Of a stretch of 5,246 bases of DNA, positions 1 to 5,001 are shown piece after piece (position 1 is the stretch's first letter; the number at the start of each line of letters is the position of its first letter). A program made the translations under genes and the position numbers. Source of the DNA: Cytophagales bacterium. Lineage in GTDB: Bacteria; Bacteroidota; Bacteroidia; Cytophagales; UBA9547. The stretch is from positions 1 to 5,246 of the forward strand of contig JANYCH010000069.1 of the NCBI GenBank assembly GCA_025360395.1, in the 5' to 3' direction. Under the pieces are notes generated by a model that did not search any database, had not been told where the DNA came from, and saw only the letters and a program-made list of their open reading frames with translations.

Positions 1-15
1 TATTCGATAAAAAGG

Positions 16-52
16 CAGGGGGTGTTTTTCACGAAAAAGAAAAATCCCCCTG
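16..52 (-). terminator. GC-rich hairpin with minus-strand T-tract, probable terminator
   Basis: CAGGGGG at 16-22 pairs perfectly with CCCCCTG at 46-52. Inside it TTTTTC at 25-30 pairs with GAAAAA at 39-44, leaving a small internal loop and an 8-base apical loop. Read on the minus strand the stem is followed by CCTTTTTATC, a plausible U-tract; on the plus strand the flank is TGAAAATC, so termination of leftward transcripts fits better. The last leftward gene (ending at 224) already has its own terminator at 171-210, so this hairpin is either a back-up or ends a short untranslated transcript. Confidence 0.5.
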
Positions 53-96
53 AAAATCAATTTAAGGCATCTTTATTCCTCTCCTTTCTATAATTA

Positions 97-122
97 AATA
101 TTACTCGGATGTCAGTAATATT
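97..122. repeat. 9-bp inverted repeat, 8-base spacer
   Basis: AATATTACT at 97-105 is the exact reverse complement of AGTAATATT at 114-122, with CGGATGTC between. It could be an operator or an RNA hairpin. It has no T-tract, so it is not a typical terminator. In this AT-rich sequence a 9-bp match can arise by chance, but the GC-richer loop makes a folded RNA element conceivable. Confidence 0.4.
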
Positions 123-170
123 ATATTAGGTAATTTCTTCACTGAAAGGCGTTTTATATACATTAGTAAA

Positions 171-210
171 ACAAAAAAGCAGTCTGGAATATCCCTGACT
201 GCTTTTTTGT
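171..210 (-). terminator. strong bidirectional intrinsic terminator
   Basis: ACAAAAAAGCAGTC at 171-184 and GACTGCTTTTTTGT at 197-210 form a perfect 14-bp stem around a 12-base loop. Three further pairs (GGA/TCC) are possible inside the loop. T-rich flanks lie on both strands: TTGTTTTTTA follows on the plus strand and TTTACTAATG continues the T-run on the minus strand. It sits 13 bases beyond the stop of the small membrane-protein gene at 224 and should end that leftward transcript. It could equally stop rightward transcription entering from the left edge. Confidence 0.85.
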
Positions 211-223
211 TTGTTTTTTATTA

Positions 224-442
224 CTATACAATAGATTTCTTGCGGTCGGCAAATATTAAAGCCAAACCACCCAGAAATAAAACTCCTCCAGTTATTGGTG
301 ACCAATAAATAGGAGTTTTTTCTTCTTTGTTAATCTCAATTGGTCCAACATCTACAACTTTCTTCTTTGTTACAAGATCAAATCCAGTAAATACAACCAT
401 TACCAATCCTAAAATCGTCAGTACAACTCCTATCGTTTTCAT
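224..442 (-). CDS. small two-helix membrane protein of unknown function
   Basis: This encodes 72 residues starting MKTIGVVL. Residues about 3-20 form a first hydrophobic segment and about 48-65 a second, the latter with a GG-rich core (TGGVLFLGGLAL), ending in a short basic tail (DRKKS). Between them lies a polar loop with VVDVGPIEINKEEK and then PIYWSP just before the second helix. Small proteins of this build (VVDxGPIxI followed by WSPxxGGxxL) are common in Bacteroidota; from memory their function is unknown. I chose the ATG at 440-442. The frame stays open to a TTG at 499, but that start would add 19 polar residues before a natural N-terminal membrane segment and would overlap the upstream frame. 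There is no Shine-Dalgarno sequence. The strong terminator at 171-210 follows directly. Confidence 0.8.
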   Translation of the reverse strand: MKTIGVVLTILGLVMVVFTGFDLVTKKKVVDVGPIEINKEEKTPIYWSPITGGVLFLGGLALIFADRKKSIV

Positions 443-491
443 AAGTTTTAAGTTTAATTCAGGTTTATAAACTAAATAACTATACCACTTA

Positions 492-629
492 TCAAACAAG
501 CATATTTAACATGCTTTCCTGTAAGGATTTTTTCTTAAATGTCACTGATTTTTCGTCCGACATCATCAGAATACCTGCAGTTTCAACAGTCATCCAGGCA
601 TCTTCCATCATTAAACGAGCATCTTCCAT
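492..629 (-). CDS. short open frame, 45 residues, possible gene remnant
   Basis: From the ATG at 627-629 the frame gives MEDARLMMEDAWMT and so on, 45 residues ending LNMLV and TGA at 492-494. I do not recognise a family. The first 14 residues are a tandem seven-residue unit (MEDARLM, MEDAWMT), acidic on one side and Met-rich on the other, so an amphipathic or coiled-coil helix is likely. The tail is basic (FKKK). The same frame stays open upstream to a TAA near 760 but holds no ATG, GTG or TTG. Its composition looks coding only up to about 676 (ATEDLRTTKNETRSL precedes the Met). That favours the 3' end of a decayed gene, although a genuine small protein from the ATG is possible. It lies 49 bases upstream of the membrane-protein gene on the same strand and could be cotranscribed with it. 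Confidence 0.35.
   Translation of the reverse strand: MEDARLMMEDAWMTVETAGILMMSDEKSVTFKKKSLQESMLNMLV
598..629. repeat. 11-bp direct repeat at 21-base period
   Basis: GCATCTTCCAT occurs at 598-608 and again at 619-629. The 21-base offset is exactly seven codons and underlies the repeated MEDA heptad of the short frame at 492-629. This suggests heptad duplication within a helical protein rather than a DNA-level signal. Confidence 0.6.
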
Positions 630-707
630 GAGGGAGCGGGTTTCATTCTTGGTTGTTCTTAAATCTTCCGTTGCGTAATTATCTATAGTTATTATAATGA
701 ATTTTAC

Positions 708-719
708 TGTTATATAACA
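708..719. repeat. 12-bp perfect palindrome, possible operator
   Basis: TGTTATATAACA is fully self-complementary. It lies in the spacer between the secreted operon and the short frame at 492-629, four bases from the hairpin at 723-747. A dimeric regulator site is possible. Nothing in the sequence names the regulator. Confidence 0.35.
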
Positions 720-722
720 AGG

Positions 723-747
723 TATATCCTTTAGAAAAAAGGATATA
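723..747 (-). terminator. 10-bp hairpin, possible weak terminator of the secreted operon
   Basis: TATATCCTTT at 723-732 pairs perfectly with AAAGGATATA at 738-747 around a 5-base loop. It lies about 100 bases beyond the stop codon at 846 of the two-gene secreted operon, where its terminator would be expected. The stem is AT-rich, and the minus-strand flank (CCTTGTTATA) is only weakly U-rich, so termination is uncertain. It may instead be a regulatory or mRNA-stabilising structure. I saw nothing else in 630-845 beyond this hairpin and the adjacent palindrome. Confidence 0.35.
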
Positions 748-845
748 TAGAAGGGGATTGAATTTTATTTTAGTTTCCAAAAATCTAAAGTGGTTTTGAA
801 AACATCTAAAAAACCCATGCCATTAAAGGATCTTTATCTCACTTG

Positions 846-1976
846 TTAAAGCTTTAAGCAAGCATTTTCGAACAGCAATGTCCAATAATATGCTTCACTT
901 TTGTAGTAAAAGTTCGTGATTTTAGATTTTGCGAACCATTTTTTTAAAGGTTTTATCATAGTAGAGGTCATATTAGCCACAAAAAAATAAAAATTATTAA
1001 AATCAGTTTCTTTAATAATAATATTATTTAAAGAGTTTACTCCTAATAATAGAAGCGAATTTTGCAAAAGTAACTTTTCCATTGGATGGGTAGCTATTAA
1101 ATTTTGGGAATTGATATCCCCTACAATTTTTTCTCGGATACCCAATAATCCAAATTCCTGTTGTTTTGAAATTAGTCGTGCTAAATGATAAAGGATAACC
1201 GATACATTCTGGTAATGAGGAGATACTAATTGAGGAAAATTTATGTGATAATCCTTTTTAACAACTTCAACAATAAGATGGGCAGTTTCTATATCTGTTT
1301 CATCCAAAGGTAATTTTTGATTTAAAACCAAAAGCAATGCATTTGCATGAACACAAACATCAAAATCGACAGGCATTTTATCTCCGAACCATGTAGAATA
1401 TGCAGGTTTATGCCTGAACTCCCTGAATGTATTATAAATGGTGCCCTTGTTTCTATTTGCATGTACTGTCATTTGCGCCTTTAAAACTACTCTTTCACTA
1501 TCGCTATGTGAGGAAGAATGGTAAAGTATTGAAGTATCATCGAGGTCATCGGGTAGCTGATATTTTTTTCTTTTTGAAAAATAAGAATCGTTAGGAAAAT
1601 GACCAGAGGGGCTTGTTCTCCAAAAATTATAAGTTACACCTCCCTGTTTATTTCTATAAAGAGGATAATTTTTAATAGCCTCTTTAGAAATGCTGTCTAT
1701 TAGCTTATGATTTGCTAAGGTAAGCCTAGACTCATAAGTCTGTAATGTCCAGACAATTAATCCAGTAAAAAAAACGTTATCATCTTCTCTAACGTAATTT
1801 TTCTGTTTGAGATAAACTCTCTGGGAAGGAAAATGTCCGTGAGGGTAAAATGAAGATTGTGCTTGCTGAAGACTACATATTTTATTGAGAAGTGAATCGA
1901 TTATAAAATTTTGAGATATTGCCTGATTAGGCCATATTAATATCAGAATCAATATGTATTTAAGGATTTTGATCAA
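846..1976 (-). CDS. secreted protein, possible alpha/alpha-toroid (terpenoid-cyclase-like) fold
   Basis: This encodes 376 residues of a protein I cannot name. Residues 1-21 (MIKILKYILILILIWPNQAIS) are a clear signal peptide with a likely cut near AIS/Q, so the product is exported. Helix-rich sequence alternates with loops. GGVTYNFW lies at 112-119, PDDLDDTS at 142-149, and DFDVCVHANALLLV at 204-217. Such Asp-rich loop plus helix patterns occur in alpha/alpha-toroid proteins (terpenoid cyclase and prenyltransferase folds), and DxDDT(A/S) resembles the acid motif of class II terpene cyclases. That is resemblance only: the protein is shorter than squalene-hopene cyclases and is secreted, so cyclase activity is unlikely. 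The start is a TTG at 1974-1976 that overlaps the upstream TPR stop by four bases (TTGA). No ATG or GTG would keep the signal peptide, so I accept TTG. It is translationally coupled to the TPR gene and probably cotranscribed with it. Confidence 0.8.
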   Translation of the reverse strand: MIKILKYILILILIWPNQAISQNFIIDSLLNKICSLQQAQSSFYPHGHFPSQRVYLKQKNYVREDDNVFFTGLIVWTLQTYESRLTLANHKLIDSISKEAIKNYPLYRNKQGGVTYNFWRTSPSGHFPNDSYFSKRKKYQLPDDLDDTSILYHSSSHSDSERVVLKAQMTVHANRNKGTIYNTFREFRHKPAYSTWFGDKMPVDFDVCVHANALLLVLNQKLPLDETDIETAHLIVEVVKKDYHINFPQLVSPHYQNVSVILYHLARLISKQQEFGLLGIREKIVGDINSQNLIATHPMEKLLLQNSLLLLGVNSLNNIIIKETDFNNFYFFVANMTSTMIKPLKKWFAKSKITNFYYKSEAYYWTLLFENACLKL

Positions 1977-3106
1977 TTGAAATTATCTGCTTTGTGTATT
2001 CTTTCCTTACATTCCTTCTTCACAGATTCATATTCACATAAATCCAATGATTTTCGGTAATAAACTATCGCTCTTTTTCTGTTTTTTTCAGTCTCACATA
2101 TTCTTCCCAGACCAAGATAGCTAAACGCCTGAAAATCATCAGTTTTATTTTGAAGAGTTGAACAAATGTGAATTGCCTTAGAATAACTCCTTTTGGCCAA
2201 GTCATAATTTTTAAAATGGTTTTCCTGGATCATTCCCGAATAGACTTCTGCAGCCATTTTAAAATAATCAGTTTTTGAAGCAAAAAGCTTAGGCAACAAC
2301 TCTATTGCTTTGTTGAAATTTTTGGAAAAAATCAGGGATTCTATATACCTGCTCAATGCAAATGGATTATTAGGATAATTAAAGTACAGCTTTTCGCTGT
2401 ATTCCATTGACTTTACTGGATTTGATTCATACTTTATTGTAATGTATGACAATAATATGAGTGCCTCTTGTTTTGTATAAATGCCTTTAAGCAAAGCGAT
2501 ATTTAAATCAGTTATCCCGAGTTTTTTATTTCCATTTTCAAAAAACCACATCAATGGCTTAACCATAGGATGCGTTTCCGGATACTGGGCAGCATAGTAA
2601 TAAAATAAACCAGACGTATAATAAAAATCAGGGTAATCCCTTTTGAGGTCAAATCCTTGTTTCATGTAACTATAAACCTTTCTAGCAGCACCCACAGCCT
2701 GCAAATAATCTTTTGAAAAGGAAAACATCAATGCCTGGTAATTGTGTGATGATAATGCACAAAATATCCCATCTGGATTATTTGGATCCTTTTCAAGAAT
2801 AGTTTCGGACTTTACCAAACATTCCTTTACAAAATGATCAAAGAGTTTGTATTCAGGATGGCCAGGCTTCATCGGAAAATTCTTTGTAAAAAGTATCAGT
2901 GCCTGCGAGAACGGATAAGCAGGGTGTTGAGGGTATTTTTTTTTTATCTCTGCAAAAAATGGTTGTGCCAGATCAAATTCATAATTGTAAACATGATTAA
3001 GACCTTGTCTTACAGCCTTAAACATTTCAGGATCCTGATGCAAAAGCTTAAACTGGGCGCTTAACGAAATGTTAAAAATGAAAATTATAGAAAGTATGAA
3101 TTTCAA
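1973..3106 (-). CDS. secreted tetratricopeptide-repeat (TPR) protein
   Basis: This encodes 377 residues. Residues 1-18 (MKFILSIIFIFNISLSAQ) are a signal peptide with a likely cut around LSA/Q. The rest is helical-repeat sequence. A good TPR lies at about 30-63 (FKAVRQGLNHVYNYEFDLAQPFFAEI, then YPQHP), weaker units at about 230-270 (YPNNP loop, then FNKAIELLPKL), and a clean one at about 326-359 (AFSYLGLGRICETEKNRKRAIVYYRKSL). The middle holds FYYTSGLFYYYAAQYPETHP at 161-180. TPRs are protein-binding scaffolds, so a scaffold role in the periplasm or outer membrane is inferred; no enzyme motif is visible. The start is a TTG at 3104-3106. An in-frame TAG lies nine bases upstream, and the first internal Met (residue 28) would remove the signal peptide. 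It is the first gene of the operon with the gene at 846-1976. A run of ten A (minus strand) encodes part of IKKKY at 54-58. Confidence 0.85.
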   Translation of the reverse strand: MKFILSIIFIFNISLSAQFKLLHQDPEMFKAVRQGLNHVYNYEFDLAQPFFAEIKKKYPQHPAYPFSQALILFTKNFPMKPGHPEYKLFDHFVKECLVKSETILEKDPNNPDGIFCALSSHNYQALMFSFSKDYLQAVGAARKVYSYMKQGFDLKRDYPDFYYTSGLFYYYAAQYPETHPMVKPLMWFFENGNKKLGITDLNIALLKGIYTKQEALILLSYITIKYESNPVKSMEYSEKLYFNYPNNPFALSRYIESLIFSKNFNKAIELLPKLFASKTDYFKMAAEVYSGMIQENHFKNYDLAKRSYSKAIHICSTLQNKTDDFQAFSYLGLGRICETEKNRKRAIVYYRKSLDLCEYESVKKECKERIHKADNFN

Positions 3107-3138
3107 TATAAACTATTTTTAAATGAATGAATTTCAAT
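3096..3138. repeat. 12-bp direct repeat across the TPR gene start
   Basis: ATGAATTTCAAT occurs at 3096-3107 and 3127-3138, 31 bases apart. On the minus strand each copy reads ATTGAAATTCAT, so the TTG start codon and its next codons are duplicated, out of frame, within the leader of the TPR gene. It may be a chance or slippage duplication, or a binding site. Confidence 0.5.
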
Positions 3139-3164
3139 TGTAATCCATAGGAAAGACAATAAAG

Positions 3165-3193
3165 CAAATATACTGTTTCAGTTTTACCATCAA
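3165..3193 (-). promoter_or_regulatory. candidate promoter of the secreted TPR operon
   Basis: On the minus strand TATATTTG (3172-3165) matches the Bacteroidota -7 box TAnnTTTG in every fixed position. TTG (3193-3191) lies 18 bases upstream, near the expected -33 spacing. It would give a leader of about 50 bases before the TTG start at 3106. The call is by consensus match only. Confidence 0.5.
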
Positions 3194-3206
3194 TAAGTTA
3201 AATTTG
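3176..3206 (+). promoter_or_regulatory. candidate promoter of def
   Basis: TAAATTTG at 3199-3206 is a full match to the TAnnTTTG -7 box. TTTC at 3176-3179, 19 bases upstream, is a degenerate -33 element. The ATG of def is 17 bases downstream of the box, implying a leader of only about ten bases, which suits a gene without a Shine-Dalgarno sequence. It overlaps the opposing promoter candidate at 3165-3193. Confidence 0.5.
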
Positions 3207-3222
3207 TACAAAACCTTTATTG

Positions 3223-3774
3223 ATGATTTATCCTATTGTGGTTTATGGCGATCCTGTTCTAAAAAAGAAAGCCACAAATTTTTCTTTTGAAGACAAAGAA
3301 AAAGTAAATAAAATAATTGCTGACATGTTTGAAACCATGTACAATGCACATGGTGTAGGACTTGCTGCTCCCCAGGTAGGCCTTTCTAAAAGACTTTTCG
3401 TGGTAGATGGTGAGCCCTTGGATGAGAAGGAATGTAAAGGCTTTAAAAAGTCATTTATCAACCCTGTAATACTATCAGAGCATGGAAAAGAGTGGGAATT
3501 TGAAGAAGGTTGTTTAAGTATTCCTGGATTAAGGGAGTATATAAGTAGGCCTGAAACACTTACTATACAATACTTTGACGAAAACTGGATCCAGCAAACG
3601 GAGGAATTTAGTGGAATGAAAGCAAGGATTATCCAGCACGAATACGACCATATTGAAGGCATATTATTTACTGATAAACTATCCGGATTTAAAAAGAGAT
3701 TAATCCAGGGAAAACTTACCAAAATAAGCAAGGGAGAAACCGATGCAAACTACCGGGTTAAAATTTACAGATAA
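3223..3774 (+). CDS. def: peptide deformylase
   Basis: This metalloenzyme removes the formyl group from the N-terminal Met of new proteins at the ribosome, and is normally essential. The product has 183 residues. All three family motifs are intact: motif I GVGLAAPQ at 44-51, motif II EGCLS at 95-99 (Cys97 a metal ligand), and motif III HEYDH at 139-143 (His139 and His143 ligands, Glu140 catalytic). Between motifs I and II sits the longer DGEPLDEKECKGFKKSF stretch, which resembles Bacteroidota enzymes. Length is normal. I chose the ATG at 3223; a TTG directly before it at 3220 would add one residue and is less likely. It has its own promoter candidate. It ends two bases from the convergent DUF58 gene, so no terminator fits between them. 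The usual partner fmt is not in the window. Confidence 0.97.
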   Translation: MIYPIVVYGDPVLKKKATNFSFEDKEKVNKIIADMFETMYNAHGVGLAAPQVGLSKRLFVVDGEPLDEKECKGFKKSFINPVILSEHGKEWEFEEGCLSIPGLREYISRPETLTIQYFDENWIQQTEEFSGMKARIIQHEYDHIEGILFTDKLSGFKKRLIQGKLTKISKGETDANYRVKIYR

Positions 3775-3776
3775 AA

Positions 3777-4688
3777 TCAAGACATTTTACTTCTTTTCAC
3801 AAGATAAGATTCCAAAACTTTTTCAACACCTTCATTGATATCTGCCCTTACATAATCTATTTTAAACTGAGCACAGCGGATCATTATTTCCCTTGTGCTC
3901 TCTTCAATTTTCTTCTTGTAAAGTTCTTTTATTTCTGCTGTAATTAATTTAACCTTCTCTCCTGTTTCAATATCTACAAATTCAATAGGCCGATCTTCAA
4001 AATCAAGGTTTAACTCAGTTTTGCTATCATAAACATGAAAAATTAATACTTCATGTTTATTGTGTTTAAGATGAAGCAAGGCATTGAGGATATTTTCATG
4101 CTCCAGTGAATTATCCATCATATCGCTAAAAATAATTACAAGAGAGCGTCTATGAATGCTTTCTGCTAATGAATGGATAGCTTCTGTAACATGGCTTTTT
4201 AAGTTTATGTTTTGAGATTTTTGATCACTTATTTTCTCGAGTTCGCCAAAGAGCATACTTAAATGTGCCGAGGTTGATTTAACCTGACTTTGAAAGCCCA
4301 CCTTTTCATCAAAAAATGAAACACCAAATGCATCCCGCTGCTTCTGTAATAAATATGCGATGCAGGCCCCCGCAAAAGAACTGAACCTTATTTTACCATT
4401 ATTTTCGACAGGATAATACATAGATGAGGAAACATCTAGTAAAATCCGGCATCTTAAGTTTGTTTCTTCTTCAAATTTTTTAATGTACAATTTGTCAGTC
4501 TTGGCAAACACTTTCCAATCTACAAACCTGATAGAATCGCCGGTACTGTATTGTTTATGCTCTGAAAACTCTACTGAAAAACCGTGATATGGAGATTTAT
4601 GCAATCCAGTGATAAAACCATCCACTGTTTGTTTTGCTAAAAACTCAAAATGACCTATTTTTTTTAATTCCTGCTCAAGAATGTTCAT
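3777..4688 (-). CDS. DUF58 family protein with von Willebrand A-like domain
   Basis: This encodes 303 residues with no signal peptide or membrane segment, so it is probably cytoplasmic. The DUF58 signature is clear at about 41-75: FSEHKQYSTGDSIRFVDWKV, then the AKTDKLYIKKFEEE stretch. A von Willebrand A-like fold follows, with the metal-site motif DVSSS at 85-89, a likely second-site Thr168 (HVTEAI) and IFSDMMD at 186-192, Asp189 being the probable third site. The metal-ion-dependent adhesion site therefore looks complete. Family members usually work beside a MoxR-type AAA+ ATPase, often with BatA/BatB-like proteins, and are linked to complex assembly or envelope stress; the exact reaction is unknown. 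No moxR or bat gene is in the window, and the neighbouring genes on both sides run on the opposite strand, so it appears monocistronic. The ATG at 4686-4688 gives a natural N-terminus. There is no Shine-Dalgarno sequence. Confidence 0.93.
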   Translation of the reverse strand: MNILEQELKKIGHFEFLAKQTVDGFITGLHKSPYHGFSVEFSEHKQYSTGDSIRFVDWKVFAKTDKLYIKKFEEETNLRCRILLDVSSSMYYPVENNGKIRFSSFAGACIAYLLQKQRDAFGVSFFDEKVGFQSQVKSTSAHLSMLFGELEKISDQKSQNINLKSHVTEAIHSLAESIHRRSLVIIFSDMMDNSLEHENILNALLHLKHNKHEVLIFHVYDSKTELNLDFEDRPIEFVDIETGEKVKLITAEIKELYKKKIEESTREIMIRCAQFKIDYVRADINEGVEKVLESYLVKRSKMS

Positions 4689-4727
4689 TCTGCTAATATA
4701 GACAAGTAATTAATTAAGTATTATCAA

Positions 4728-4762
4728 CAAAATTTATGTGTAATATTTAATTAATCTATCAA
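4728..4762 (-). promoter_or_regulatory. weak candidate promoter of the DUF58 gene
   Basis: On the minus strand TAAATTTTG (4736-4728) is a -7-like box with one extra base compared with TAnnTTTG. TTG at 4762-4760 lies upstream, but with about 23-24 bases between, longer than ideal. The left arm of the inverted repeat at 4736-4745 abuts the box. Confidence 0.25.
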
Positions 4763-4800
4763 TTAAAAACAACAATAGCGGAAATTATGTTATTACACAT
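4736..4800. repeat. 10-bp inverted repeat enclosing a 7-bp inverted repeat
   Basis: ATGTGTAATA at 4736-4745 is the exact reverse complement of TATTACACAT at 4791-4800. Immediately inside the left arm, TTTAATT at 4746-4752 pairs with AATTAAA at 4761-4767 around an 8-base loop. The two outer arms could be paired operator half-sites upstream of the DUF58 gene or the base of a larger fold. The GTGT/ACAC cores stand out from the surrounding A/T. Confidence 0.45.
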
Positions 4801-4960
4801 TTAAATTTCAATATAATATCATAAATATTTAATAATCATTAACTTATAATTATAAAATATTAAATACAATATTAAAACATGATCTGATTATACTAATATA
4901 ATAAACTATGTAAATGTATATACTTATGATTATATCCTCTAATTATTAAAACAGAATAAA

Positions 4961-4990
4961 TTCTGAATGTGATATTTTTATTTATATTTA
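4961..4990 (+). promoter_or_regulatory. weak candidate promoter of the PUR-domain gene
   Basis: TATATTTA at 4983-4990 matches TAnnTTTG except for the last base. TTC at 4961-4963, 19 bases upstream, approximates the -33 TTG. The ATG follows only 11 bases after the box, implying an almost leaderless mRNA. Confidence 0.3.
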
Positions 4991-5001
4991 CATATCATTA
5001 A

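Larger units (their letters stand above)
4689..5001. other. AT-rich divergent intergenic region
   Basis: This 313-base spacer lies between the divergent DUF58 and PUR genes. By hand count 4741-4980 has about 15% GC, and 4801-4860 only 4 G/C in 60 bases. I see no open frame of note, no RNA gene and no terminator. It holds the inverted repeats at 4736-4800 and weak promoter candidates at each end. A stretch this AT-rich should be easily melted or bent and may attract nucleoid proteins; that part is inference. Confidence 0.7.

Noticed and set aside
62..88. Strong Shine-Dalgarno-like AAAGGAGAGG followed by ATG
   Set aside because: The ATG is followed by CCT and a TAA, so no protein is made. Kept only as part of the small-RNA idea.
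101..163. 20-codon minus-strand frame MYIKRLSVKK and so on
   Set aside because: Too short, no homology signal, and in AT-rich sequence easily explained by chance. It might be a leader peptide, but nothing follows it that it could control.
443..499. TTG-initiated N-terminal extension of the small membrane protein
   Set aside because: It adds 19 polar residues before a natural N-terminal membrane segment and overlaps the upstream frame. The ATG at 442 is better.
846..857. TTAAAGCTTTAA palindrome at the end of the secreted operon
   Set aside because: It contains the stop codon, is AT-rich and has no loop to form a terminator hairpin. Likely chance.
2834..3064. 76-codon plus-strand open frame
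   Set aside because: It lies entirely antisense to the TPR gene, is Arg/Lys/Cys/Phe-rich as expected of a shadow, and has no domain signal.
3220..3222. TTG directly before the def ATG as start
   Set aside because: The adjacent ATG gives the usual MIYPIV-type N-terminus of deformylases.
3243..3731. 162-codon minus-strand open frame
   Set aside because: It is antisense to def, whose three catalytic motifs are intact. The Ser/Pro/Leu-rich translation is a typical shadow.
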